Part shown: positions 19,323 to 30,300 of the stretch, one piece after another
Layout: the number at the start of each line of letters is the position of its first letter
Position numbering within the stretch: the first letter of the stretch is position 1
From: Acidobacteriota bacterium
Lineage (GTDB): Bacteria > Acidobacteriota > Holophagae > Acanthopleuribacterales > Acanthopleuribacteraceae
DNA length: 64,000 nucleotides
Reading direction: 5' to 3'
Assembly (NCBI GenBank): GCA_030066195.1
Contig: JASJCB010000041.1
Coordinates: forward strand, 19,930 to 83,929
Notes under the pieces: model-generated
Database searches by the model: none
What the model was told of the DNA's origin: nothing
Seen by the model: only the letters and a program-made list of their open reading frames with translations
Translations under genes and position numbers: made by a program

Positions 19323-22300
19323 AAACGATCGGTGAGTTTCTGCACCATCTTCGCGGCTTGGGAATCACCTTGCGCGCGGAAGGGGAGGACCTGGTCTTCA
19401 AGGCTCCCAAGGGGGCTGTGACTCCGGAATTAGGTGACGAGTTGCGCCGTCGCAAGCCCGAACTGCTGGCATTTCTCAAACAGGCCGAGCAGTCCAAGGG
19501 CGCCAACCTGCCTCCGATTCAGCCGGCCGGCCGCGACAAGAGTCCGCCGCTCTCCTTTTCCCAGCAGCGGCTTTGGTTCCTGGACCAACTGGAGGTTCGC
19601 AACGCGGCCTACAATATTTCCATGACCCTGCACCTCAGAGGTGCACTGGATGTGGCCGTCCTGCAGGACTGCTTCACCGAGATTCGCAACCGCCATGAGA
19701 GTTTGCGAACCATCATCGGCAAAGAAGACGATCTGCCGGTTCAGATCATCCAACCGCCCGGTCCGATGGAGATATCCGTCATCGATTTCAGCAATGTCCC
19801 GGATCAGGACCCGATGTCACGCAACGAGGATGAGCCCTTGCGCCAACTGATCGGCAGCGAGTTCAAGCATCATTTCGAGCTGGACAAATCTCTTTTCCGG
19901 GTCACCCTGGTCCGGCTGACGCCCGAGGACCACGTCTTGGTCATCCTCATGCACCACATCATCTCTGACGGCTGGTCCGTGGGCATCATCAACGCGGAAG
20001 TCGTCGCCTTTTACGAGGCCCTGCTGACGGGCAGGAAACCGCCCCTGCTGCCGCTGCCGATCCAGTATGCCGATTATGCGGTCTGGCAGCACGAACACCT
20101 GGGTGATCAAGCGCTCAAACAACAGTTGGACTTCTGGCGGGAAAACCTGGAAGGGGCGCCGCCCACCCACCAACTGCCCATGGATTTCCCACGCCCCACG
20201 CGCCAGACGTATGAGGGCGACGTCGTCTCTTTCATGGTCGACGACGAAGTGACCAGCGCGTTGAAAAAACTGAGCCGGCGCACGGGGACCTCGCTGTTCA
20301 TGTGCTTGTACGGGGCGTTCACCTTATTGCTCTCTCGCTACAGCGGCCAGGAAGATGTGGTGGTTGGGACCCCCGTGGCCAACCGGGGCTTACAGGAATT
20401 GGAAGGGTTGGTCGGGTTCTTCGTCAACACCCTCGCCTTGCGTGCCGATCTGTCCGGTAATCCCAGCTTCCTAGAATACCTGGAACGCCTGCGCAAATCG
20501 TCGCTGGACGCGTTTGCCAACCAGGATATTCCCTTCGAGCAGGTCGTCGAGGCGCTCAAACCTGAGCGTAGCCTGAGCTACTCGCCCATTTTCCAGGTCC
20601 TCTTTGTCTTGCAAAACACGCCGAGTAATGAAGAAGGCATCGAGGTATCGGGCCTCAACCTGCTGCCGGTCCGCTCGGCCATAACCGCCACCAAGTTTGA
20701 ACTGTCCCTGACCATGAAAGAAGCACCCACGATGCTGTTCGGCTCCATCGATTACAACGTCGCCCTGTTTACCCGCGATACGATGAATCGTCTGGCCAAA
20801 AATTTCTGGCACCTGCTGGCCGGCCTGACAGCCGATCCCGAGGCCCGGCTTACCGAACTGTCGCTCATGGACGACGAGGAACGCCAACAGGTGCTGACCG
20901 CCTGCAACCAAACCGCCAAAGCGTGGGAGGAAGGCGCGGATACACTGACAGCTTTGCTGGTGCAACAGGTACGGCGCACGCCACAAGCGACGGCCCTTAT
21001 CGTCCCCGCCTCTGAGGCCGGCGAGCGGCGGGAATTGACCTATGCCGCATTAGATGCACAGGCTGAACAATTGGCCGCCCGGCTGCAAGACATGGGTGTG
21101 GGTACCGAGTCCGTGGTCGGGGTTTGCTGTGAGCGTTCCGTGGAAATGGTGGTGGCGCTGCTGGGCATTCTCAAGGCAGGCGCGGCCTATCTGCCGCTGG
21201 ATGTCGACCATCCGGCCGAGCGCCGAGACTTCATGCTGACCGATGCCGGCGCGGAAGTGGTGGTCACCCACACCGCCGTGACCCCGACGGAACGGGGAAC
21301 CAAACTGGTCCTGCCCCTGGAACAAGATGCAGAGGCAGCACCCAAACCGGTGAAACCGGCGCCGGAAAACGCGGCCTATGTCATCTATACTTCCGGTTCT
21401 ACCGGCCAACCCAAGGGCGTGCTCAACAGCCATCGGGGCATCTGTAACCGCCTGTTGTGGATGCAGGAAACCTATGGTTTGAATGCCGATGACCGCGTCT
21501 TGCAAAAGACGCCCTACACCTTCGACGTATCCGTGTGGGAATTCTTCTGGCCGCTCATCACCGGCGCAACGTTGGTTGTCGCCAAACCGGGCGGACAGGG
21601 CGATCCCCTCTACCTTTCCAAGCTGATCGAAACCGAGCGAATCACCACCCTGCACTTCGTGCCCTCCATGCTGCGCGCCTTCCTGGCTACGGCCCCGGCC
21701 GAAGAGGGTCACGGTCTCAAACGTGTGATTTGCTCCGGTGAAGCACTCACCAGTCAATTGCGCGACCAGTTCTTCAACATCCACACCGGGATCGAGCTGC
21801 ATAACCTTTACGGCCCCACCGAGGCCGCCATCGATGTGACCTTCCAACCGTGCACGGCTGATGACAAACTGCCGCGCGTTGACATTGGCAAGCCCATTAC
21901 CAACATTGTCACCTACATCGTGGACCCCTACCTGAACCCGGTGCCGCCGGGTGCCGCCGGGGAACTGTGCCTGGGCGGTGTGGGTCTGGCGCGCGGCTAC
22001 ATGGGGCGGCCCGCCCTGACCGCCGAGCGTTTTGTCCCCGATCCCTTTACGCAAACTTACACCGATACGGCCGGCGGCCGTCTCTACCGAACCGGCGATT
22101 TGGCGCGTCAACCATACCCGATAGACGGCAGCCCCGGGCCCATCCAATACCTGGGCCGCATCGACTTCCAGGTCAAGCTGCGTGGTTTCCGTATCGAGTT
22201 GGGTGAAATAGAAAGCGCACTCGCCCAACACGAGGCGGTTGCGGAAGCCTGTGTCCTGCTGCGCGAGGATCGACCCGGCGACCAACGCCTGACGGCCTAC

Positions 22301-25300
22301 CTGGAACGTGCTGAAGGTACGGAAGAGGTGAGCGAGCAGGTGTTGCGCACCTACCTGCAAGAACGCCTGCCGGTCTATATGGTGCCCTCGGCCTTCATGT
22401 GGTTGGACGAATTCCCCTTGACGGCCAACGGTAAACTGAACCGAGCTGCGCTACCCCAACCGGGACGCCGTCGGGAGGCAACGGCAGTCAGTCTTCCCAA
22501 AACGCGTGCCGAGCGCAATATCGCCGCCGTCTGGAAAGACCTCCTACAGTTAGATACCGTGAGCACCACCGAAACCTTTTTCGAACAGGGTGGGCACTCC
22601 CTGCTCCTGGTGCAGGTTTTCAACCGACTCAAAAACAACTATCCCGGAAAGCTCGAACTGACTGACCTGTTCCGTTTTCCCACCATTACCGGCTTGGCCG
22701 CCTACCTGCACGACAGTAGCGAGACTGAGGACGAGGAGGAACTGGATGAGGCTGCACCCGGCAGCACTTCTCCCATCCAATTAAACGGTGAAACCGCTGT
22801 TGCGATTGTGGGCATGTCGTTTCGCTTCCCAGGCGCGTCCGATCCCAAAACCTTCTGGGAAAATCTGCGTGACGGCGTGGAGGCAACGACCTTCTTTACC
22901 GAGGAAGAGCTTCTGGAGCAGGGCGTACCACAAGAACTCATCAACCACCCCAACTTTGTGCCCGCCTGCTCCATGTTGGAAGACTACGACAAGTTTGACG
23001 CCGGCTTTTTCGGCATCACCCCCAAGGATGCTATTCTGACCGATCCACAACAGCGTCTCTTCCTGGAAGAAGCCTGGCACGCTCTGGAACACGCGGGTTA
23101 TGACCCGGAAACCTATCCCGGACCCATCGGGGTTTTCGGCGGTGTGGGATTAAACAACTACCTTTTGAACACACTGACCAACCGGCCTGATGCTTTGGCA
23201 AACACCACCATCATCCAGGTCGCCATGGGCAATGACAAAGATTATCTGGCTACTCGCGTCGCCTATCGCTTGAACCTGAAAGGCCCCTGTGTAACCGTGC
23301 AAACGGCTTGTTCTACAGCCTTGGTGGCGCTGCATACGGCGCGTCAAAGCCTGCTGCTGGGCGACTGCGACATGGCGCTGGCCGGCGGTGTGACCGTTGC
23401 CCCGCCCCAATACGGTTATCTCTATGAGGAGGGCATGCTGCTCTCCCCCGACGGTCACTGTCGGTCCTTCGATGCCGATGCCAAAGGCACCATCTTCGGC
23501 TCCGGGGTGGGCCTGGTGGTGCTCAAGCGTCTGGCGGATGCCATTGCTGACGGCGACAGTATCTACGCGGTGGTCAAAGGTTCGGCCACCAACAACGACG
23601 GTTCGGCCAAGGTGGGCTACACCGCCCCCAGCGTCGACGGCCAGGCGGCTGTGATCCAAAAAGCGCTGGCCAACGCCGGTGTGGAAAGCGAGAGCGTCAG
23701 CTATATCGAAACCCACGGCACCGCAACCCCGCTGGGCGACCCCATCGAAATGGCCGCGTTGATCAAGGCATACCGCCGCGACCAGCGCGGCAAACACGCC
23801 GTTTCCATTGGTTCGGTCAAATCCAACCTGGGCCACCTGGACGCCGCCGCCGGATCAGCCGGTTTGATCAAAACCGTGCTCTCCTTGCAACATGGCGCTC
23901 TACCGCCCTCGCTCCATTACCGACAACCCAACCCCAAGATCGACTTCGAAGGACTGTTTCGTGTCAACAATACGCTCATACCTTGGGAAACGGATGGCGC
24001 TCCCAGACGCGCCGGGGTCAGTTCATTCGGCATCGGCGGCACCAACGCCCACGCCATCCTGGAACAAGCGCCGGAGCTCGGTGAGACCACACCGGGCCGG
24101 TCTCACCAGTTGTTGACCTGGTCAGCGCGTACAGCCGAATGTCGCGAAACCCAGACCCAAGACCTAGCGAACCACCTGGAAAGCAATCCGGACCTGGATA
24201 TCGCGGATGCCGCCTACACCCTACATGTGGGCCGACGCGCCTTCTCCCACAGACGTATCCTGGTTTGCGGCAGTCGCGAAGAAGCCGTGACCGCATTGCG
24301 CAACCCGGCAGCCGGGGGCGTGCTGGAACGGCGCAAGGAAACCGCGGAACGACCCGTCAGCTTCATGTTCTCCGGCCAGGGCTCTCAGTACCTCCATATG
24401 GCCGAGAGCTGCTATGGCCATGTTCCCCGCTTCCGCGAGATTGTCGACAACTGCGTCGATCTGCTGGAGCCGCATCTGGGTCTGGACTTGCGCACACTTC
24501 TGTTCCCGGCGCCGGAAGAAGCCGAGGCAGCCGAAACGCGCCTCAACCACACCGACATGGCCCAGCCCGCTCTGTTTGTCGTTAGCTATGCACTGGCCCA
24601 AACTTGGATGTCGTGGGGTGTCCGGCCTCAATCGCTGATCGGTCACAGCATCGGTGAATATGTGGCAGCCTGCCTTGCCGGCGTGTTCGATCTTGAAGAT
24701 GCACTGGCCCTGGTCGCCGCGCGCGGCAGATTAATGGCATCCATGCCGTCCGGTAGCATGATGGCTGTCTCGCTCGCCGAAAACGAACTGACGCCGTTCT
24801 TAAGTGACCGCGTCAGCCTGGCCGCCGTCAACGGTCCGCGTCGTTGCGTCCTGTCCGGTCCCGATGATGCTCTGGAAGCAGTAGAGCGCGAACTGGCCGC
24901 GCGCGAGGTTTCCTGTCGTATCCTGGTAACCTCTCACGCTTTCCACTCCGTCATGATGGCCCCTATCCTGGAACCCTTTACCGAGCTTGTGCGCGACGTC
25001 CGGCGAAACAGACCCAACATACCCTTCCTCTCCAATGTCAGCGGTGATTGGATCACCGACACACAAGCCGTCGATCCCACCTATTGGGCAGAGCACCTAC
25101 GGGGTACGGTACGGTTTAGCCAGGGACTGAGCCACCTGCTGGAAGATCCCGATCGACTGCTGTTGGAGATTGGTCCGGGTCGGGCACTCACCACCTTTGC
25201 GCAACAACACCCGGATCGCGGTGCGGACCACCTGGTCTTGTCTTCGCTGCCTCATCCTCGCGACAAGGACGACGATTACGCCTTCCTGCTGAACGCTCTG

Positions 25301-27364
25301 GGCAAGTGCTGGCTGGCGGGTCTACCGATCAATTGGAAGGGCTTCCACGCGGGCGAAAGCCGACGCCGCATTCCTCTGCCCACCTATCCGTTCCTGCGAC
25401 AGCGCTTTTGGCCGGAACCCCCTAAGGACGAAGGCAAGAAGCGACCACGTCGACAGGGCGGCAAACTACCGGAAATGGAAGATTGGTTTTACGTTCCCTC
25501 CTGGCAGGCGGCCCCGCTGCTTGCTCAGGAAGATACCGGAGAACAGGTCTGTCTGGTATTCCTGGATGATCAAGAGTTGGGCGCCCAACTATGTGCGCAA
25601 TTGGCGGCGGCCGGACACACCTGCGTTACCGTCTCTGCCGGCGAGCGCTGGAAACGCCTGGACGAAGGTAGCTACACCATCGATATCACTGCCCCGGCAG
25701 ACTACGAAGCGCTGTTCGAAGATTTGCAGGGCCGCGCCATACAGCCGACGCGCATCGTGCATGGGCTCTGCATAACCGCGGCGGAACCCCGTTTCACCAA
25801 TGACACGATTCAGGAACGTGGCTACTACAGTCTCACCTGGCTGGCCCAAGCAATCGGCAAATACGAGAGTGAAGGCAATATCGCGCTGATCATCCTAGCC
25901 AACGGCATGATGGAGGTCAACGGTCTTGCGGGCGACTACCCGGAGAAGGCCACCATGATCGGCCCGGCCAAAGTCATCCCCCAGGAATTGCCCAATGTCT
26001 CCTGTCGTCTGATCGACGTGGTTTGGCCGCAAGCAGCCCGGCCCACCGGGCGCTTGTTGGGTCAACTGACAGCCGAAACCACCGGCATGGCGCCCAACGG
26101 TCTGCTTGCCCTGCGCGGCAACCAACGCCTGATGCGCGGCTACGAAAACACCCCGCTGCCGCCCACAACATCCATCCCCAAACTGCGTCAGGACGGTACC
26201 TACCTGATCACCGGTGGTTTGGGTGGGATCGGCTTCAGCCTTGCCCGTTACCTGGCACAGACCGTCAATGCCCGCCTGGTGCTGACGGGTCGGGCCGAAT
26301 TGCCGCCGCGGGAAGAATGGGATGCACTCCCGGCCGAACGCGAGGCAGATGACAAGACGGTCGTGCGCATCAGCCGCCTGCGCGAATTGGAAGCGCTGGG
26401 CGCAGAGGTGCTGCCCGTGGCTGCCGACGCGGCCGATGAGGCGTCCATGCGAACTGCCGTCGACCAGGCCGTGGCGCACTTCGGACCCATCCACGGCATC
26501 GTCCACTCCGCCGGTCTACCCAGCGGCGGGATCATCCAATTGAAAACCGTCGACAAGATGGCCCCCATCCTGGCGCCCAAGGTAGAAGGCACTCTGATCC
26601 TGGATCGGATCTTCGCCGAGACGCCGCCGGATTTCATGCTGCTGTGCTCCTCGGTCACCGGCGTCTACGGCGCCTTCGGCCAGGTAGACTATTGCGCCGC
26701 CAACGCCTTCATGGATGTTTACGCAAACAACAAGGCCGCCGGCGCGGGCTGGAATACCGTTTCGGTGAACTGGGACGCCTGGCTGGATGTAGGGATGGCC
26801 GCCGAGGCAGCCGCTTCCGGTTGGAGCATCGGCAGCACCGCCAAGGCCGACAAGAAGCCCAAGCAGGCTGCATCTTTCATCGGTATTGCCCCCGATGAGG
26901 GTGTCGACGCCTTTGGCCGCGTGTTGCGTAGCGGCTTGTCGCAGGTGGTTGTCTCTGTTCGCGATCTCCAACTGATGCAAGAGCACATGGACCATGTGGC
27001 CCAAGCAAGCCAGGAGAAAACGGAACAAACCACAACGACGGAAACCATTAAACATCCAAGACCGTCACTGGACGTGCCCTATGTGGCGCCTTCCACCGAG
27101 ATCGAAAAGACACTCGCCGCCGTTTGGCAGGAATGCCTGGGCATCAGCGAGATCGGTATACACGACAACTTCTTCGATCTGGGCGGCGACAGTCTGCTGG
27201 CCACGCAGATCGTTTCACGGGTGCGCCGCTCCTTGGAAATCAACCTCTCTCTGGCCGGTCTCTTCGACGAGCCCACCATCCTGGGTGTGGCCGAGATGAT
27301 CGAGGCGGTGCGCAGCGATGAGGATGAAGAAGACGACGGTGAAAGAGAGCGGGGTCGGCTCTAA
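19319..27364 (+). CDS. Hybrid NRPS-PKS: TubC_N docking-C-A(Ser)-T-KS-AT-KR-T
   Basis: Adds one amino acid and then one polyketide unit. Residues 1-55 match the TubC N-terminal docking domain (GIxLRAEGEDLVFKAPKG). C follows with HHIISDG, then A, whose by-eye code DVWHISLIDK is almost the classic serine code, then T (GGHSLL). KS begins near 22790 with TACSTAL, HGTATPLGD and SNLGHLDAAAG. AT begins near 24360 with GHSIGEY and HAFH, the malonyl-type motif. KR has GGLGGIG near 26210 and the Ser/Tyr pair (CSSVTGVYG, DYCAANAF). The final T has GGDSLL. There is no DH, ER or MT, so the extension should stay beta-hydroxy. The acidic tail ends ERERGRL. The start ATG overlaps the upstream stop and the stop overlaps the next start (TAATG), so translation is probably coupled. 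Confidence 0.97.
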   Translation: MKTIGEFLHHLRGLGITLRAEGEDLVFKAPKGAVTPELGDELRRRKPELLAFLKQAEQSKGANLPPIQPAGRDKSPPLSFSQQRLWFLDQLEVRNAAYNISMTLHLRGALDVAVLQDCFTEIRNRHESLRTIIGKEDDLPVQIIQPPGPMEISVIDFSNVPDQDPMSRNEDEPLRQLIGSEFKHHFELDKSLFRVTLVRLTPEDHVLVILMHHIISDGWSVGIINAEVVAFYEALLTGRKPPLLPLPIQYADYAVWQHEHLGDQALKQQLDFWRENLEGAPPTHQLPMDFPRPTRQTYEGDVVSFMVDDEVTSALKKLSRRTGTSLFMCLYGAFTLLLSRYSGQEDVVVGTPVANRGLQELEGLVGFFVNTLALRADLSGNPSFLEYLERLRKSSLDAFANQDIPFEQVVEALKPERSLSYSPIFQVLFVLQNTPSNEEGIEVSGLNLLPVRSAITATKFELSLTMKEAPTMLFGSIDYNVALFTRDTMNRLAKNFWHLLAGLTADPEARLTELSLMDDEERQQVLTACNQTAKAWEEGADTLTALLVQQVRRTPQATALIVPASEAGERRELTYAALDAQAEQLAARLQDMGVGTESVVGVCCERSVEMVVALLGILKAGAAYLPLDVDHPAERRDFMLTDAGAEVVVTHTAVTPTERGTKLVLPLEQDAEAAPKPVKPAPENAAYVIYTSGSTGQPKGVLNSHRGICNRLLWMQETYGLNADDRVLQKTPYTFDVSVWEFFWPLITGATLVVAKPGGQGDPLYLSKLIETERITTLHFVPSMLRAFLATAPAEEGHGLKRVICSGEALTSQLRDQFFNIHTGIELHNLYGPTEAAIDVTFQPCTADDKLPRVDIGKPITNIVTYIVDPYLNPVPPGAAGELCLGGVGLARGYMGRPALTAERFVPDPFTQTYTDTAGGRLYRTGDLARQPYPIDGSPGPIQYLGRIDFQVKLRGFRIELGEIESALAQHEAVAEACVLLREDRPGDQRLTAYLERAEGTEEVSEQVLRTYLQERLPVYMVPSAFMWLDEFPLTANGKLNRAALPQPGRRREATAVSLPKTRAERNIAAVWKDLLQLDTVSTTETFFEQGGHSLLLVQVFNRLKNNYPGKLELTDLFRFPTITGLAAYLHDSSETEDEEELDEAAPGSTSPIQLNGETAVAIVGMSFRFPGASDPKTFWENLRDGVEATTFFTEEELLEQGVPQELINHPNFVPACSMLEDYDKFDAGFFGITPKDAILTDPQQRLFLEEAWHALEHAGYDPETYPGPIGVFGGVGLNNYLLNTLTNRPDALANTTIIQVAMGNDKDYLATRVAYRLNLKGPCVTVQTACSTALVALHTARQSLLLGDCDMALAGGVTVAPPQYGYLYEEGMLLSPDGHCRSFDADAKGTIFGSGVGLVVLKRLADAIADGDSIYAVVKGSATNNDGSAKVGYTAPSVDGQAAVIQKALANAGVESESVSYIETHGTATPLGDPIEMAALIKAYRRDQRGKHAVSIGSVKSNLGHLDAAAGSAGLIKTVLSLQHGALPPSLHYRQPNPKIDFEGLFRVNNTLIPWETDGAPRRAGVSSFGIGGTNAHAILEQAPELGETTPGRSHQLLTWSARTAECRETQTQDLANHLESNPDLDIADAAYTLHVGRRAFSHRRILVCGSREEAVTALRNPAAGGVLERRKETAERPVSFMFSGQGSQYLHMAESCYGHVPRFREIVDNCVDLLEPHLGLDLRTLLFPAPEEAEAAETRLNHTDMAQPALFVVSYALAQTWMSWGVRPQSLIGHSIGEYVAACLAGVFDLEDALALVAARGRLMASMPSGSMMAVSLAENELTPFLSDRVSLAAVNGPRRCVLSGPDDALEAVERELAAREVSCRILVTSHAFHSVMMAPILEPFTELVRDVRRNRPNIPFLSNVSGDWITDTQAVDPTYWAEHLRGTVRFSQGLSHLLEDPDRLLLEIGPGRALTTFAQQHPDRGADHLVLSSLPHPRDKDDDYAFLLNALGKCWLAGLPINWKGFHAGESRRRIPLPTYPFLRQRFWPEPPKDEGKKRPRRQGGKLPEMEDWFYVPSWQAAPLLAQEDTGEQVCLVFLDDQELGAQLCAQLAAAGHTCVTVSAGERWKRLDEGSYTIDITAPADYEALFEDLQGRAIQPTRIVHGLCITAAEPRFTNDTIQERGYYSLTWLAQAIGKYESEGNIALIILANGMMEVNGLAGDYPEKATMIGPAKVIPQELPNVSCRLIDVVWPQAARPTGRLLGQLTAETTGMAPNGLLALRGNQRLMRGYENTPLPPTTSIPKLRQDGTYLITGGLGGIGFSLARYLAQTVNARLVLTGRAELPPREEWDALPAEREADDKTVVRISRLRELEALGAEVLPVAADAADEASMRTAVDQAVAHFGPIHGIVHSAGLPSGGIIQLKTVDKMAPILAPKVEGTLILDRIFAETPPDFMLLCSSVTGVYGAFGQVDYCAANAFMDVYANNKAAGAGWNTVSVNWDAWLDVGMAAEAAASGWSIGSTAKADKKPKQAASFIGIAPDEGVDAFGRVLRSGLSQVVVSVRDLQLMQEHMDHVAQASQEKTEQTTTTETIKHPRPSLDVPYVAPSTEIEKTLAAVWQECLGISEIGIHDNFFDLGGDSLLATQIVSRVRRSLEINLSLAGLFDEPTILGVAEMIEAVRSDEDEEDDGERERGRL

Positions 27365-30300
27365 TGGACATCCAACAACTTCTCGGCAGCCTGCGCGAGC
27401 GCGGCATCAAACTCTGGGTTGAAGGTGAAGATCTGTGCTTCGACGCCCCGAAGGGCGCCTTCACCGGCGAGTTAAAGTTGCGTTTGAAACGTAACAAACC
27501 CGCCGTAATCGAACATCTGCGCAAGATTCAGGCAGTGGACCAGGAAGAAGACCTGCCCCTGGCGCCTGTACCGCGTCCGCCGCTGCCGGCGGAACTGATG
27601 GCAGAGCGCCCCGACCTGGCCGCACGCGCCGCCGAGCGCACCCTCAGTCTGATGCCTCAGTCCTTCTCGCAGCAGCGCCTGTGGTTTTTAGACCAGTTGG
27701 AAGAACAGGCCAATTACAACATCAACGAAGCACTGAATCTCGTCGGTGCGTTCGACATGAAAGCCGTTGAGCGGACGCTGGACGATCTCTTCCGTCGTCA
27801 TGAAGTCCTGCGCTCCACCTTCGATATCTGGCAAGGCGAACCGATCCAAATTATCGACAGCAAGCGCAACACGGACCCCACCATGATCGACCTGCGCGGC
27901 CTGGAACCAGATCATCGCAGTCAAGTGCTTCGCCTCCTGATGAGCTTGGAGCAACACTACCGTTTCAATTTGGAAAAAGGCCCGGTATTCCGCATCACGG
28001 TACTGGTCATCAGTGATATGACCCGCTGTGTGCTGCTGTCCATGCACCATGTCATTGGTGACGGCTGGTCGGTGGGCATTCTCACCAGAGAACTGGTCGC
28101 GCTGTACCTGAGCCACTTGTTGGGACGGCCGCCCGGCCTGCCCCCCGTCCGTCTGCAATACGCGGACTACTGCTACTGGCTGCAACATAAGCTGAAGCGG
28201 GAAATGGATACGCTGCTGGCTTATTGGACCAGGCAATTGGAGGGTATACCGGATCTGTTGCAGTTGCCCACCGATTACCTAAGGACCGCCATGCAACGGA
28301 ACAAAGGCGGCGTGGTCATGTTTGCGCTGGGTCCCGAAAAAACCGAGGCGTTGCGAGAGATCGGCAGAGGCATCAATGCGACATCTTTCATGGTGGTCCT
28401 CTCGCTGTTCAAGGTGCTGCTGGGCCGGTACAGCGGTCAAAGCGATATTTCCGTCGGGTTCCCCATCGCCAACCGAGGCGATACCGCACTGGAGGGGCTC
28501 ATCGGCCTGTTCGCCAATACCCTTGTCCTGCGCAATCGCTTCGAGGACAACCCCACCTTCATAGAACTGGTCCGGCGCGTGCGCACGTCCACGCTGGACG
28601 CGTTCCAGCACCAGGAGATGCCCTTTGAACGGTTGGTAGAAGAACTGAAACCCGCTCGTAACCTGAGCCATGCGCCCCTGTTCCAGGTCATGATTACGTA
28701 CCACAACACGCCGCCTTCCAAGGTGGATCAGGTCATGGATCGCATGCCTACCAACCAGATCATGGTGCAGCCGATCAACCGGCAGGAGATCACCTCGCGG
28801 TACGACATGGAGTTGACCATCAGTGAAATGGACGGGGGTCTCTCGTTTTCGCTTCAATTCGACGCCGAACTCTTCAAACGATCGACCGTGTTCGGCATGG
28901 GTGTGTGCTTGACCAACCTGATCAAGTCCGTCATCGAAACGCCGCACGCCCGCGTTGAGAAGCTGAACATGATCAGCGAGGAGATGCGCAACGAGATGTT
29001 GGTGACGTGGAACCGCACCGAACGGGAACTGGAAGGCCCGCTGTTGGTACACCAACGCATCGAGGAACAGGCTCGCCTGCGACCGGGGGCAACCGCGCTG
29101 ACCGACGACGCGGGCGACATCAGCTTCGCCGATTTGGTGGAAGCGGCCAAACGCCTGACCGCCCAATTGACAAGGCGGGGCGTGCAGCCGGAGGATGTGA
29201 TCCCGCTGGCCATGACCCGTGGTCGCGATTTTCTGACCGCGATGCTGGGCGTGTTCGGCGCGGGTTGCGCTTACCTGCCGCTGGACCCCACCCATCCGCC
29301 CCAACGCTGGGCAACCGTCCTCAGTCAAACCCGAAGTCCATTCCTGCTGGCTGATGCCGCCTACCAGGCCGCCGTAGAAGAAACACTACCCCTGTTGGAA
29401 GAACCGATCCGACCCGTTGCCTTGCGTTGCGATCATCTCATCACCGCGGAAACGCCGGAGCTACCCGCTTGTGGGGAATTGGACGGCGATCGTCTGGCCT
29501 ATGTCATCTTCACATCCGGTTCGACCGGCATCCCCAAGGGCGCTATGGTCACCCACCGGGGTATGATCAACCACCTGGACGCCAAGTGGGTGGATCTGAA
29601 ACTGGACCACACCGACACCGTGGTCCAGAACGCCGTCCAAAGCTTCGATATCTCGGTCTGGCAATTCCTGCTCGCACCCATGGTCGGCGGTCGCACCCTG
29701 GTCGCCAACGACAACGTAATGCGGGATCCCGCCGCATTGATCGAACTGGTGGACCGGCACCAGGCCACCATTCTGGAAGTAGTGCCCTCCTTGCTGGAGC
29801 CGGCCTTGCGCGAGTTGGAAAGCGGTCCCGCACCCACGCTGGAGCGCCTGCGCTTTCTCATCCCTACCGGTGAAGCGTTGCCGCCGGAACTGTGCCGACG
29901 CTGGTTGGCGCTCTACCCCGACATTCCGCTGGTCAACGCCTACGGACCCACCGAGTGTTCCGACGATGTCACCCATTACTTCATCGAAACCCCGCCACCC
30001 GAGACAACCGTACACTCGCCCATCGGCAAACCCATCATCAACACCCAACTCTATGTGCTGGATCGTTTTTTTCAACTCCAACCGCCCGGTGTGCCGGGAG
30101 AATTGTATGTAGGCGGCGCCGGTGTGGGCCGGGGTTATCTGAACCGACCGGAGCGCACCGCGTCTACTTTTGTCCCCGATCCTTTTACACCGGAGACCAT
30201 GGGACTTCAAGGTCAACGCCTTTACAAGACCGGCGATAAGGTCATTGCAGACCGGGACGGGACCATGGTCTATCTCGGTCGCCTCGATTTCCAGGTCAAG

